Shown: piece by piece, positions 1 to 8,034 of the stretch | Layout of the letters: each line of letters starts with the position of its first letter | How positions within the stretch are numbered: position 1 is the stretch's first letter | Assembly: GCF_001424195.1 (NCBI RefSeq) | Contig: NZ_LMOO01000006.1 | Location: 284,871 to 348,870 of the forward strand | Length of the DNA: 64,000 nucleotides | Source: Cellulomonas sp. Leaf334 | GTDB lineage: Bacteria > Actinomycetota > Actinomycetes > Actinomycetales > Cellulomonadaceae | Reading direction: 5' to 3' | Program-made: the position numbers and the translations under genes | Notes under the pieces: model-generated | What the model was told of the DNA's origin: nothing | The model's input: only the letters and a program-made list of their open reading frames with translations | Database searches by the model: none

Positions 1-823
1 CGGGCGCTCCGGCGTGCTCACCTCCGCGACGCTCGAGCTCGGCGGCTCGTTCGACCCGATCGCCCGGGCGGTCGGCCTCGAGGTCCGGCCCGACGCCGAA
101 CCCGTCGGGCCGACCTCCCTGGCGGGGGAGACGCCCACAGCGCCGGCGGGGGTGCCGTGGCGTGGGCTGGACGTCGGCAGCCCGTTCGACTACCCGCGGC
201 AGGGGATCCTCTACCTCGCGCGGCACCTGCCGAAGCCGGGTCGTGAGCCGGCGACCGACGCGCAGCTCGACGAGATCGCGGACCTCATCACCGCCGCAGG
301 CGGGCGGACGCTCGGGCTGTTCTCGTCGCGGCGCGCGGCCAACGCGGTGGCGGCCGCCATGCGCGAGCGGCTCGACGTGCCGATCCTCGCGCAGGGCGAC
401 GACCAGCTGCCCACCCTCGTGTCCCGGTTCATCGCCGACGAGGCGACGTGCCTGTTCGGCACGCTGTCGCTCTGGCAGGGCGTCGACGTCCCGGGCGCGA
501 CCTGCCGACTGGTGATCATCGACCGGATCCCGTTCCCCCGGCCGGACGACCCGGTGAGCTCCGCGCGGTCCGACGCCATCGAGAAGGCGGGCGGCAACGG
601 CTTCCTGGCGGTGTCCGCCACGCACGCCGCCCTGCTCCTCGCACAGGGCGCGGGTCGGCTGATCCGCACCAGCGAGGACCGGGGCGTGGTCGCCGTGCTC
701 GACCCCCGGCTCGCGACGGCGGGGTACAGCGGCTTCCTGACGCGCTCGCTCCCTCCCTTCTGGCGCACGACGGACCGCGCGGTCGCCCTCTCCGCGCTGC
801 AGCGTCTCTCCGCGGCCGACTAG
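1..823 (+). CDS. dinG: DinG-family ATP-dependent DNA helicase, C-terminal part
   Basis: The window starts inside this gene; the frame is open from base 2 to TAG 821-823, leaving about 273 C-terminal residues. DinG-family enzymes are XPD-like superfamily 2 helicases that unwind DNA with ATP. Visible helicase-core features are the segment LWQGVDVPGATCRLVIIDRI followed by PFPRPDDPV, and the motif VI-like QGAGRLIRT near the C-terminus, where the arginines would contact ATP. The Fe-S cluster and Walker A regions would lie upstream of the window, so they cannot be checked. The ldh start follows 11 bases later, and the stop codon TAG itself forms part of the predicted ldh -10 box. Confidence 0.85.
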   Translation, partial: GRSGVLTSATLELGGSFDPIARAVGLEVRPDAEPVGPTSLAGETPTAPAGVPWRGLDVGSPFDYPRQGILYLARHLPKPGREPATDAQLDEIADLITAAGGRTLGLFSSRRAANAVAAAMRERLDVPILAQGDDQLPTLVSRFIADEATCLFGTLSLWQGVDVPGATCRLVIIDRIPFPRPDDPVSSARSDAIEKAGGNGFLAVSATHAALLLAQGAGRLIRTSEDRGVVAVLDPRLATAGYSGFLTRSLPPFWRTTDRAVALSALQRLSAAD

Positions 824-826
824 CCT
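821..826 (+). promoter_or_regulatory. Leaderless -10 box of ldh (TAGCCT)
   Basis: TAGCCT lies 8 bases before the ATG at 835 and contains the TAG stop of the upstream helicase gene. There is no purine-rich ribosome binding site in the short gap, which fits a transcript beginning at or near the start codon. Confidence 0.4.
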
Positions 827-834
827 CGGGTGTC

Positions 835-1836
835 ATGACCGAGAGCCTGGATCTGGAAGACGTCGGCCTGCCCCCGTTCCGCAGCGGCCGACGCACGTCG
901 AAGCTCGCGATCGTCGGTGCGGGGGCCGTCGGGTCGACCATGGCGTACGCGGCGCTCCTGCGCGGTGCAGCCCGGTCCGTCGCGCTCTACGACATCAACG
1001 CGGCGAAGGTCGAGGCCGAGGCGCTGGACCTCGGGCACGGCATCCAGTTCATGCCGATGGCCGAGGTCGTCGGGTCCGACGACATCGCGGTCTGTGCGGA
1101 CGCGGACGTCGTGATGTTCACGGCCGGAGCCAAGCAGAAGCCCGGCCAGTCGCGGCTCGATCTCGCGGAGGCCACCATCGGGCTGGTCCGCGCGGTCCTG
1201 CCGGCCCTCGTGGAGGTCGCCCCGGACGCCGTCTACGTGATGGTGACCAACCCTGTCGACGTGGTCACCTACGCCGCGCTGCAGATCTCCGGCCTGCCCC
1301 CGTCGCAGCTGTTCGGGTCCGGCACGGTCCTGGACTCGTCCCGGCTGCGCTACCTCATCTCGCAGCACACCGGGGTCGCGGTGCAGAACGTGCACGCGTA
1401 CATCGCCGGTGAGCACGGTGACACCGAGCTGCCGCTGTGGGGTTCGGCGAGCATCGGCTCGGTCCCGCTGCTCGAGTGGACGGGCTCGGGCGGCAGGGGT
1501 CCCCTGACCGAGGAGGTGCGTGAGCGGATCGCGCACGAGGTGGTCGACTCCGCCTACCGCATCATCGAGGGCAAGGGGGCGACGAACTACGCGGTCGCCC
1601 TGGCCGGCTCCCGGATCATCGAGGCGGTCCTGAAGGACGAGCAGCGCGTGCTGCCGGTCTCGTCGCTGCTCGACGACTTCTACGGCATCAGCGACGTGTG
1701 CCTGTCGGTGCCCGCGATCGTGGGTGCGCACGGCGTCGGCGAGAGGTTGCCGGTCCCGTTGTCGGACGCGGAGCTGGCGGGGCTGCGCGCCTCCGCGGAC
1801 GCGGTCCGTTCGGTGGCGCGCCAGTTCGGCTTCTGA
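835..1836 (+). CDS. ldh: L-lactate dehydrogenase
   Basis: This 333-residue enzyme would interconvert pyruvate and L-lactate with NAD(H) in the cytoplasm, the last step of lactic fermentation. The Rossmann signature GAGAVGS is at about residues 28-34. The substrate loop AGAKQKPGQSRLDL carries the Gln typical of lactate rather than malate dehydrogenases, and AGEHGDTELPLWG carries the catalytic His. Length is normal for the family, with about 20 extra N-terminal residues before the first strand. ATG 835 is the first start in frame after the upstream stop. A strong hairpin ends the gene and separates it from convergent lexA. Confidence 0.93.
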   Translation: MTESLDLEDVGLPPFRSGRRTSKLAIVGAGAVGSTMAYAALLRGAARSVALYDINAAKVEAEALDLGHGIQFMPMAEVVGSDDIAVCADADVVMFTAGAKQKPGQSRLDLAEATIGLVRAVLPALVEVAPDAVYVMVTNPVDVVTYAALQISGLPPSQLFGSGTVLDSSRLRYLISQHTGVAVQNVHAYIAGEHGDTELPLWGSASIGSVPLLEWTGSGGRGPLTEEVRERIAHEVVDSAYRIIEGKGATNYAVALAGSRIIEAVLKDEQRVLPVSSLLDDFYGISDVCLSVPAIVGAHGVGERLPVPLSDAELAGLRASADAVRSVARQFGF

Positions 1837-1841
1837 CGCGC

Positions 1842-1875
1842 GTCGGGCCGCACCCCGACCAGGGTGCGGCCCGAC
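1842..1875. terminator. Bidirectional terminator between ldh and lexA
   Basis: GTCGGGCCGCAC pairs perfectly with GTGCGGCCCGAC across a 10-base loop. It sits between the convergent stops of ldh and lexA and can serve both. As is usual in high-GC actinobacteria there is no long U tract. Confidence 0.8.
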
Positions 1876-1884
1876 GACAGCACG

Positions 1885-2637
1885 TCAGAGGCTGCGCAGG
1901 ACGCTCACCACGCGCCCGAGGATCGTCGACTCGTCGCCCGGGATCGGCGAGTACGCCGGGTTGTGGGGCATGAGCCACACGTGGCCGTCGATGCGCTTGA
2001 GGGTCTTGACCGTGGCCTCGCCGTCGATCATCGCCGCGACGATCTCGCCGTTCTCGGCGACCGGCTGACGCCGGACGACGACCCAGTCGCCGTCGCAGAT
2101 GGCGGCGTCGATCATGGAGTCGCCGATCACCTTGAGCAGGAAGAGGTCACCGTCGCCCACGAGCTGGCGGGGGAGGGGGAAGACGTCCTCGACCACCTGC
2201 TCCGCGAGGATCGGTCCTCCGGCGGCGATCCGGCCGACGACCGGGACGTAGGAGGGTGCGGGCAGTCGCTCGCCGTCGCCCTGGTCCGGGAACGTGGAGC
2301 GGCTGCCGTCGGGAGCCGTCCAGGTGCCGACGCCGCGCGAGTCGTCCGCGTGCACGACCTCGATGGCGCGAGGCCGATTGGGGTCGCGGCGGAGGTACCC
2401 CTTGCGCTCGAGCGCCATGAGCTGGTGCTTGACGCTGGACGGGCTGGTGAGACCGACGGCCTCGCCGATCTCCCGCATGCTTGGCGGGTAGCCGCGGGAC
2501 TCCACCGACGACCGGATGGTGTCCAGCACGAGCCGCTGGCGCGCCGTGAGGCCGTCCGACCCCGGCGCTCCGTCCGGGAGCGTGTGGATCGTCGCCAGGT
2601 CCTTCTCGGGCTGGGACGCGTCCCCTGAGTCCGTCAC
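1885..2637 (-). CDS. lexA: LexA, SOS response repressor
   Basis: LexA represses SOS genes and is inactivated by RecA-stimulated self-cleavage after DNA damage. The 250-residue protein has an N-terminal winged helix (about 28-95, with [18 protein letters not shown] as recognition region), the scissile Ala139-Gly140 bond in [10 protein letters not shown], the catalytic Ser174 in GDSMIDAAI and Lys211 in ATVKTLKR. The N-terminus is about 25 residues longer than E. coli LexA, as in other actinobacteria. The chosen start is GTG at 2637 with a GGAGGAG-type site just upstream. Its own promoter carries an SOS box, so it is autoregulated, and it is divergent from an SOS-controlled LysM gene. Confidence 0.96.
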   Translation of the reverse strand: MTDSGDASQPEKDLATIHTLPDGAPGSDGLTARQRLVLDTIRSSVESRGYPPSMREIGEAVGLTSPSSVKHQLMALERKGYLRRDPNRPRAIEVVHADDSRGVGTWTAPDGSRSTFPDQGDGERLPAPSYVPVVGRIAAGGPILAEQVVEDVFPLPRQLVGDGDLFLLKVIGDSMIDAAICDGDWVVVRRQPVAENGEIVAAMIDGEATVKTLKRIDGHVWLMPHNPAYSPIPGDESTILGRVVSVLRSL

Positions 2638-2785
2638 TGCGCTCCTCCTCCGTCCGGCGGTCGCCGTGCAGCACGCCCGGCCTTCCCCGCCTGTACCAGC
2701 TCGCGTCCCCGAGGTCCTGACCTGCGACGACGGACGGTCCCGGCGGGCGTGTCAGTGGCTCGTGGTGCGCTTGTGCTGCGTCGCA

Positions 2786-2826
2786 AGCCTAGGGAAGTCG
2801 CGGCTGAAGATCAAACATCTGTTCGA
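2786..2826 (-). promoter_or_regulatory. lexA promoter with SOS box
   Basis: On the minus strand TTGATC (2814-2809) and TAGGCT (2791-2786) are separated by exactly 17 bases. The near-palindrome TCGAACAGATGTTTGA (2826-2811) overlaps the -35 element and matches the Gram-positive LexA site CGAAC-N4-GTTCG with one change. LexA bound here would block its own promoter. Confidence 0.8.
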
Positions 2827-2833
2827 TCGTGTC

Positions 2834-2893
2834 TCGACAGTTTCGGTGGATGCTGGTAGACATCGTACAGACGTTCGACGAACAGACGTTCGA
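2834..2893 (+). promoter_or_regulatory. Promoter of the LysM gene with two tandem SOS boxes
   Basis: TCGACA (2834-2839) and TAGACA (2857-2862) are 17 bases apart. Immediately downstream lie two LexA-type sites, TCGTACAGACGTTCGA (2863-2878, one mismatch) and CGAACAGACGTTCG (2879-2892, perfect arms), as a 15-base direct repeat. They cover the expected start of transcription, so double LexA occupancy would give tight repression. Confidence 0.75.
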
Positions 2894-2953
2894 CGGCGAT
2901 GCGACGACAGAGCGGTACCCCGGGATCCGGGCCGAGCAGGAACGAGGGACGTG

Positions 2954-3352
2954 ATGAGCGCGATGGTCATGGGGCCGGCGATGCCGAACAGGGTGTCGGA
3001 CCGGGTGCCGAACCGGGTGTCACGTCCGGCGTCCGCACCTGTGCGGACCGTGTCGGCCGACGCGCACCTCCGGCTCACCGCCCGGGGTCGTGCCGTGCTG
3101 TGGATCCTCGCTGCGGTCGCCGTCGCGCTCGTCACGCTCGTCGGGAGCCAGGCCTCCGCCGACGGCCCCGTCGCCGCCCAGGAGGTCGTGCGGCACGTCG
3201 TGCAGCCGGGGGAGACGCTGTGGCAGATCGCCGAGTCGGTGGCTGCCCCGTCGCAGGACGTCCGGGACGTGGTGGTGGATCTGGTCCGCCTGAACGAGCT
3301 CCCCGAAGCCGGTCTCATGGCCGGTCAGGTGATCGTCGTCCCCGCTGGCTGA
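2954..3352 (+). CDS. SOS-induced LysM-domain membrane protein, probable cell division suppressor
   Basis: A 132-residue protein with a basic N-terminus, one membrane segment (LWILAAVAVALVTLVGS, about 52-68) and a C-terminal extracytoplasmic LysM domain (VVQPGETLWQIAESVA to GQVIVVPAG). LysM binds peptidoglycan glycan. Position divergent from lexA, size and architecture match the YneA/DivS/Rv2719c group, which delay septation during SOS; function here is inferred from that context. ATG 2954 follows GAGGGA at a good distance; GTG 2951 is an in-frame alternative. Two SOS boxes precede it. A 438-base gap without an obvious protein gene follows. Confidence 0.8.
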   Translation: MSAMVMGPAMPNRVSDRVPNRVSRPASAPVRTVSADAHLRLTARGRAVLWILAAVAVALVTLVGSQASADGPVAAQEVVRHVVQPGETLWQIAESVAAPSQDVRDVVVDLVRLNELPEAGLMAGQVIVVPAG

Positions 3353-3374
3353 GTCCCGGGACCGCTGCCGCGGG

Positions 3375-3415
3375 TTGCCATCCGATGAGCCGGGGGCTAG
3401 GTTAGCCTTACCTCA
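3375..3415 (+). promoter_or_regulatory. Promoter overlapped by a DtxR/IdeR-type iron box
   Basis: TTGCCA (3375-3380) and TAGGTT (3398-3403) are 17 bases apart. The 19-base CTAGGTTAGCCTTACCTCA (3397-3415) matches the actinobacterial DtxR/IdeR consensus as I recall it (TTAGGTTAGGCTAACCTAA) at 15 of 19 positions and covers the -10 box, a repressing position. It is also an unusually AT-rich patch. No regulator gene is in the window, so the call rests on motif and geometry. Confidence 0.6.
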
Positions 3416-3419
3416 CAAG

Positions 3420-3500
3420 GTGAGCTGGGGGGCTTGCCGGGGGTGTGGGCTCTCGAGCTCACCGCAGTACAGCGCGGCGCCGAGGCGAGTCGGCCCGTGA
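3420..3500 (+). CDS. Possible 26-residue peptide with a CxxC motif
   Basis: GTG 3420 opens 26 codons ending at TGA 3498-3500; the peptide begins [13 protein letters not shown] and has two cysteines in CRGC spacing, a pattern that can bind a metal. It lies directly downstream of the iron-box promoter. There is no convincing ribosome binding site and chance ORFs of this size are common in such GC-rich DNA, so this is only a candidate. Confidence 0.15.
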   Translation: MSWGACRGCGLSSSPQYSAAPRRVGP

Positions 3501-3521
3501 CCTGGGACGGGGGCGTCCCCG

Positions 3522-3553
3522 CGAGAGCGGCCATCTTCGGGTGGCCGCTCTCG
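3522..3553 (+). terminator. Strong UUCG-capped hairpin terminator
   Basis: CGAGAGCGGCCA (3522-3533) pairs with TGGCCGCTCTCG (3542-3553); the inner bases extend this with one T-G pair and one C-G pair closing a TTCG tetraloop, giving a continuous 14-pair stem. It could end the transcript from the iron-box promoter or read-through from the LysM gene. No U tract follows. Confidence 0.65.
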
Positions 3554-3790
3554 TGCGTCCGGCTCGCGCCATGTGCGACCGACGCCGGCGACCTCGACGC
3601 AGGACGGACCGAGAGCGGACCGAAGACGGTCCGGGGGCAGATCGAAAGCGGTCCACAGGCTCTCGACGAGGCGCCTTGCGACGCCGGGACGGGTGGCCTA
3701 GCGTCACGGGGGCGTTCTCGACCCGATCGCCACCGACAGACGTCTGGCCAGATGTCGCGGCGTCGACGCGCCAGCACGAAGGGGGACACC
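3554..3790. other. Gap before nrdR; no protein gene recognised
   Basis: Nothing coding is supported. It holds a small hairpin GGACCG-AAGA-CGGTCC (3617-3632) flanked by further GGACCG/CGGTCC copies, and the ribosome binding site GAAGGGGG before nrdR. No NrdR box or cobalamin riboswitch core was recognised. Confidence 0.4.
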
Positions 3791-4303
3791 GTGCACTGTC
3801 CGTTCTGCCGCCACCCGGACTCCCGGGTCGTCGACTCGCGGACCTCGGACGACGGGTCCACCATCCGGCGGCGCCGACAGTGCCCGCACTGCAACCGTCG
3901 CTTCACCACGGTCGAGACGGCCAGCCTGTCGGTCGTGAAGCGCTCCGGGGCCACCGAGCCGTTCAGCCGGGAGAAGATCGCCGGTGGCGTCCGGAAGGCC
4001 TGCCAGGGGCGACCCGTGAGCGAGGACGACCTGGCGCTGCTCGCCCAGAAGGTCGAGGAGACGCTCCGCGGAGCCGGCTCGGCAGAGATCGACGCCTACG
4101 AGATCGGTCTCGCGATCCTCGGTCCGCTGCGGGAGCTGGACGAGGTCGCGTACCTGCGGTTCGCGAGCGTCTACCAGGCGTTCGACTCCCTCGAGGACTT
4201 CGAGGCGGCGATCACGGTGCTGCGCGCCGAGCGCGACTCCGAGCCGGGCGAGGGTGCCGAAGACGAGTCCTCGCCGACCGGCGAGGACATCCGCACCACC
4301 TGA
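3791..4303 (+). CDS. nrdR: NrdR, ribonucleotide reductase repressor
   Basis: NrdR senses the ATP/dATP state and represses ribonucleotide reductase operons. The 170-residue protein has an N-terminal zinc ribbon (CPFC at 3-6 and CPHC about 30 residues on) followed by an ATP-cone ([20 protein letters not shown] onward). The C-terminal acidic tail [16 protein letters not shown] extends past the usual end of about 150 residues. The start is GTG 3791, which puts MHCPFC at the N-terminus as in the family and is preceded by GAAGGGGGACACC. No nrd structural gene is adjacent, unlike in Streptomyces. Confidence 0.93.
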   Translation: MHCPFCRHPDSRVVDSRTSDDGSTIRRRRQCPHCNRRFTTVETASLSVVKRSGATEPFSREKIAGGVRKACQGRPVSEDDLALLAQKVEETLRGAGSAEIDAYEIGLAILGPLRELDEVAYLRFASVYQAFDSLEDFEAAITVLRAERDSEPGEGAEDESSPTGEDIRTT

Positions 4304-4346
4304 GCGGCACGTCCCGCCGACGGCTGCACGTGTCGCCGCCACCACG

Positions 4347-4352
4347 TAGGTT
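4347..4352 (+). promoter_or_regulatory. Leaderless -10 box (TAGGTT) of the S9 peptidase gene
   Basis: TAGGTT ends 6 bases before GTG 4359 and no Shine-Dalgarno sequence lies between them. This is the cleanest of the leaderless arrangements in the window and fixes the GTG as start. Confidence 0.55.
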
Positions 4353-4358
4353 CGTCGG

Positions 4359-6347
4359 GTGCGTCCTTCCGATCTCGAGCTCCTCCGTGTTCCCGGTGCG
4401 CCGACGGTCCTGGCCGACGGCACCCGCGCCGTCGTGTCGGTCGTCCGGCCCGACCTGACGTCCGACGAGTACGTCGGCCAGCTGTGGTCCGTCGATCTCG
4501 AGGGCGGCGACGAGCCGCGCGTGCTGACCCGCGGTCACCGCGACACCGCGCCGGAGGTGAGCCCGGACGGCCGATGGGTAGCGTTCCTGCGGGCAGAGCC
4601 CGAGGGCAAACCCCAGGTGCACGTGGTCGAGTCGACCGGCGGCGAGCCCATCCGGCTCACCGAAGCGCCCCTGGGCGCGTCCGAGCCCCGGTTCTCCCCG
4701 GACGGGACGCGCATCGCGTACGTGGCGCGGGTGCCGGAGGAGGGTCGGTACGCCGCGGACGGCAAGCCCGGGAACGAGGACCCGCGGCACATCACCGAGC
4801 TGAAGTACCGGTCGGACGGCGTGGGCTTCTTCCGGGACCGCCCTCAGCACGTGTTCGTCGTGGACGTCCCGGTCGACGGCGATCGTCCGTCCGTGCTGTC
4901 CGAGCCGGTGCCGTTGACCGCCGGCGACGTCGGCGTGAGCGGTGTGCGGTGGCTGCCGTCGGGTGACGCCCTGGTGGGCGTCTCGGCCCGGCACGCCGCG
5001 CGCGAGTCCGACCTGCGCAGCGACGCGGTGCGTGTCGATGCCTCGCCGACCGGCGGTGCGGGCACCCCGGTGCCGGTGACGGACGCCGACGCGGACAGCA
5101 CGCTCGGCGTCGACGCCGTGCTCCCGTCCGCCGACGGCAGCACCCTGTGGATCCTCGCGAGCGACCTCGGGCCGACGGGCCGTGACTTCGTCGCCACGCA
5201 GACGGGTCTCTACCGGTTGGCTCTCGACCGCACCGACGCCGTGCCCGAGCGCCTGACGGATCCGGACGAGGACCAGGTGACGGCGATCGTGGCGGAGCTC
5301 GACGGGGACGCGGTGGTCGTCGTCGAGCGTCGCGGCGCCGCACACCTGGTCCGGGTCAGGGCGGACGGCACCGCGACCACGCTCGTCGGAGGCACGCACG
5401 TCGTGTCCGGCGCGGCCGTCGCACCCGGGTCCGGGCACGTCGTGGTGACGGCGGCGACGCCGACCTCGGCCGGTGACGTCTTCCGGGTCGACGTGTCCTC
5501 GGACGCGATCGAGGCGCGCACCGACCTCTCGGCCGCGCTCCGCTCGACCGGGCGGACGAGGACCCCGGTCGAGCTCGTCACGACGGCCCCGGACGGCTAC
5601 GCGGTGCACGGCTGGGTGGTCACGCCGGACGCCGAGCGCTACGGCGCCGGACCGCACCCGACGATCCTCATGATCCACGGCGGTCCGTTCGCGCAGTACA
5701 CGCACGGACTCTTCGACGAGGTGCAGGTGCTGGCCGAGGCCGGGTACGCCGTCGTGCTGGGCAACCCGCGCGGCTCCTCCGGGTACGGGCGGGCGCACGG
5801 GCTCGCGATCCACCGGGCCATGGGGACCGTCGACACCGACGACGTGCTCGCCCTGCTCGGCGCCGCGCTCGAGGATCCCGCGCTGGACGCGGAGCGTGTC
5901 GGGGTCATGGGCGGTTCCTACGGCGGCTACCTGACCGCGTGGCTGACGACGCGCACCGACCGGTTCGTCGCGGCGATCGTCGAGCGCGGGTTCCTCGACC
6001 CGATCAGCTTCGTCGGGTCCAGCGACATCGGCTGGTTCTTCGGGCTGGAGTACCTCGGGGACGACGCCGACGAGCCGGAGGCGCTGGCCGCGCAGTCGCC
6101 GATGGTGCACGTCGGACGGGTCCGCACACCCACCCTCGTCATCCACTCGGAGCAGGACTGGCGGTGCCCGGTCGAGCAGGGTCAGCGCTGGTTCGTCGAG
6201 CTGAAGCGGCGCGGGGTGCACGCGGAGCTGCTGCTGTTCCCCGGCGAGGGGCACGAGCTCACGCGGTCGGGCAACCCGAAGCACCGTGCGGTCCGCTTCG
6301 AGCACGTGCTGCGGTGGTGGTCGACGCACCTGCCTGTCACGGGGTGA
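4359..6347 (+). CDS. S9-family prolyl oligopeptidase-like serine peptidase
   Basis: A 662-residue cytoplasmic peptidase (no signal sequence). Residues about 40-400 contain WD40-like/TolB-type beta-propeller repeats (SPDGRWVAFLRAE, SPDGTRIAYVAR). The C-terminal alpha/beta hydrolase domain (about 405-660) has the nucleophile motif GGSYGGYLT and a terminal catalytic His in PGEGHELTRSG; the acid is likely the Asp in HSEQDWRCPVEQ. Family members cleave oligopeptides, often acyl-aminoacyl or prolyl bonds; the substrate here is unknown. GTG start with leaderless promoter. It stands alone between nrdR and a small unknown gene. Confidence 0.9.
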   Translation: MRPSDLELLRVPGAPTVLADGTRAVVSVVRPDLTSDEYVGQLWSVDLEGGDEPRVLTRGHRDTAPEVSPDGRWVAFLRAEPEGKPQVHVVESTGGEPIRLTEAPLGASEPRFSPDGTRIAYVARVPEEGRYAADGKPGNEDPRHITELKYRSDGVGFFRDRPQHVFVVDVPVDGDRPSVLSEPVPLTAGDVGVSGVRWLPSGDALVGVSARHAARESDLRSDAVRVDASPTGGAGTPVPVTDADADSTLGVDAVLPSADGSTLWILASDLGPTGRDFVATQTGLYRLALDRTDAVPERLTDPDEDQVTAIVAELDGDAVVVVERRGAAHLVRVRADGTATTLVGGTHVVSGAAVAPGSGHVVVTAATPTSAGDVFRVDVSSDAIEARTDLSAALRSTGRTRTPVELVTTAPDGYAVHGWVVTPDAERYGAGPHPTILMIHGGPFAQYTHGLFDEVQVLAEAGYAVVLGNPRGSSGYGRAHGLAIHRAMGTVDTDDVLALLGAALEDPALDAERVGVMGGSYGGYLTAWLTTRTDRFVAAIVERGFLDPISFVGSSDIGWFFGLEYLGDDADEPEALAAQSPMVHVGRVRTPTLVIHSEQDWRCPVEQGQRWFVELKRRGVHAELLLFPGEGHELTRSGNPKHRAVRFEHVLRWWSTHLPVTG

Positions 6348-6403
6348 GCGGCGGTCGCTCGACGGCACTCCCGGGCAGCTCGGGCTGGAGAGGTCTACCC
6401 CTG

Positions 6404-6898
6404 ATGAGCACGACCGTGACGTACGGGACCCTCTGGCACCGGTACCTGGGCACGTTCGGAGAGGATCTCACCGAGGACCAGGCGCGGGCGCGGCACGAGG
6501 CGCGCGAGATGTACGCCGCGATGATCTCCGAGGACGGACGTCCCGTCGCTGCACTCGACGTCGTGCAGCGACCGCCCGTGGTGACGGTGTTCTTCCTCGA
6601 CGAGGAGCGCCGCGACGTGTCGACCTATGTCTTCACCGCCCACCCCGACGGTGACGGGCTCTGGCTGGAGCAGACGTTCGTGCGCGAGATCGTCGACCAG
6701 CGGACCATCGTGGCCCAGGAGTGGGTCGTCACGAACCCGGCCGGCCTGCTCCGGACGGAGGCGTACACGCGTGACGACCCGACGCGCACGGTCACGGAGT
6801 CGACGTTCGACCCGGCCGACCACCCCGAGCTGCGGGAGCCGTTCCCGGCGTTCGGTGAGTTCGCCTCGATCGCCCGCTGGGAGCGCACGGCGGGCTGA
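6404..6898 (+). CDS. Conserved hypothetical protein, 164 residues
   Basis: I do not recognise a family with confidence. The protein is soluble, acidic and rich in beta-strand-like stretches (PPVVTVFFLDEERRDVSTYV, LWLEQTFVREIVDQRTIVAQ), with no signal peptide, membrane segment or metal motif. The codon use is like its neighbours, and GGAGAGG precedes ATG 6404, so it is very likely a real gene. Its stop abuts, without any gap, the stop of the convergent aldo/keto reductase gene. Confidence 0.75.
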   Translation: MSTTVTYGTLWHRYLGTFGEDLTEDQARARHEAREMYAAMISEDGRPVAALDVVQRPPVVTVFFLDEERRDVSTYVFTAHPDGDGLWLEQTFVREIVDQRTIVAQEWVVTNPAGLLRTEAYTRDDPTRTVTESTFDPADHPELREPFPAFGEFASIARWERTAG

Positions 6899-7921
6899 TC
6901 AGCGGTCGCTCGACCGGACGCCCCACAGGTTGATGCCGGCGTCGACGGCGTGCGGCTCGATCGCGGCGAGCTCGTCGTCGCTCAGTGGCGGGAGGGCGAC
7001 GGCGGCGAGGTTCTCGTCGAGCTGGTCGGTGGTGCGGGCCCCGACCAGGACGGACGTCACGCGCGGGTCGCGCAGCACCCAGGCGAGGGCGAGCTGCGGC
7101 AGGGTCCGTCCGCCGGCCCGTGCGACCGCGTCGAGCGCCCGCACGTGGTCGAGCACCTCGTCGGTGAGCCACTCGGTGCGCAGCGGTCCGCCGCGCGCTG
7201 CTCGGGAGTCGGTGGGGACCCCGTCCAGGTAGCGCGTGCTGAGCATGCCCTGCCCGAGGGGCGAGAACGCGACGACGGCCAGCTCCGCGTCGTCGGCCAC
7301 GTCCAGCAGCGACCGACCGTCGGCGCCCGGCTGCTCGACCCACCGGTTGAGCATCGAGTAGGCGGGCTGGTGCACAGCGAGGCGCAGCCCGAGGGACCGG
7401 GCGACGGAGAGCGCCTCGACCGTACGGTCCGCGGAGTACGACGAGATCCCTGCGTAGCGGGCCTTGCCCGACCGCACCGCACGGTCGAGCGCGCCGAGGG
7501 TCTCCTCCAGGGGAGTGCTCGGGTCGAACCGGTGGCTGTAGAAGACGTCGACGCAGTCGACCCCCAGCCGGCGCAGCGACTCGTCGAGGGAGGCGCGCAG
7601 GTACTTCGCCGAGCCGTGCTCGCCGTACGGCCCGGGCCACGCGCGGTAGCCCGCCTTCGTGGTGACAAGCAGCTCGTCGCGGTGCCCCCGCAGGTCGCCG
7701 GCGAGCAGCCGGCCGACCGACTCCTCCGCGGCGAACGGCGGCGGGCCGTAGTTGTTGGCGAGGTCGAGGTGCACGACTCCGCGGTCGACGGCGTGCAGGA
7801 CGAGGGCGCGCTGGTCCGCGAACGGCGTCGCCGCACCGAAGTTCTGCCAGAGGCCCAGGGAGACGACGGGCCAGGACAGCCCACCGGCGCGACGGTGGGG
7901 GAGAGCAGGGGCCGACGACAC
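6899..7921 (-). CDS. Aldo/keto reductase
   Basis: A TIM-barrel NADPH-dependent oxidoreductase of about 340 residues that would reduce aldehydes or ketones. Visible features are the Asp-Tyr catalytic pair (HLDLANNYGPPPF), Lys in TTKAGY, His in FYSHRFD, and the cofactor-binding segment VTSVLVGARTTDQLDENL near the end. The YghZ/beta-subunit-like group best fits the GPYGEHGSAKYLRASLDESL region. Two starts compete: ATG 7942 and GTG 7921. GTG 7921 is preferred because a TAGCGT -10 box lies 7 bases upstream of it; the ATG would sit inside the promoter. Confidence 0.88.
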   Translation of the reverse strand: MSSAPALPHRRAGGLSWPVVSLGLWQNFGAATPFADQRALVLHAVDRGVVHLDLANNYGPPPFAAEESVGRLLAGDLRGHRDELLVTTKAGYRAWPGPYGEHGSAKYLRASLDESLRRLGVDCVDVFYSHRFDPSTPLEETLGALDRAVRSGKARYAGISSYSADRTVEALSVARSLGLRLAVHQPAYSMLNRWVEQPGADGRSLLDVADDAELAVVAFSPLGQGMLSTRYLDGVPTDSRAARGGPLRTEWLTDEVLDHVRALDAVARAGGRTLPQLALAWVLRDPRVTSVLVGARTTDQLDENLAAVALPPLSDDELAAIEPHAVDAGINLWGVRSSDR

Positions 7922-7928
7922 CGTCCCG

Positions 7929-7934
7929 ACGCTA
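7929..7934 (-). promoter_or_regulatory. Leaderless -10 box (TAGCGT) of the aldo/keto reductase gene
   Basis: Read on the minus strand, TAGCGT is followed by 7 bases and then GTG 7921-7919. It decides between the two possible starts. Confidence 0.45.
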
Positions 7935-8034
7935 CCCGGCATGAGAAGAGGTGGCGCCGCGGCCCCGAGTCGGCAAGGCTGAGCAGGTCGCGGGCGCAGA
8001 CGTCCGACGGCACACAGCATCGAAGGAGACCCCC

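Larger units (their letters stand above)
3410..3553 (+). ncRNA. Candidate iron-regulated small RNA (or leader with a 26-codon ORF)
   Basis: A transcript starting about 7 bases after the -10 box at 3398-3403 would run through a gene-free stretch and end at the strong hairpin 3522-3553, giving about 145 nt. Internal structure includes GGTGAGCT (3419-3426) pairing with AGCTCACC (3456-3463) and GGACG pairing with CGTCC (about 3505-3519). The same RNA contains a possible GTG-started 26-codon ORF at 3420-3500. The RNA call is inferred from promoter, structure and terminator; nothing here shows expression. Otherwise it could be a long nrdR leader. Confidence 0.45.

Noticed and set aside
3617..3632. 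Hairpin before nrdR as a terminator
   Set aside because: Only a 6-pair stem with weak context; the hairpin at 3522-3553 is much stronger.
3416..3790. Cobalamin riboswitch or other known riboswitch before nrdR
   Set aside because: The B12-box core was looked for by eye and not found; no other known riboswitch core was recognised.
4212..6368. 718-residue frame opposite the S9 peptidase gene
   Set aside because: Shadow of the peptidase, low-complexity Arg/Pro/Val-rich, no domain and no ribosome binding site.
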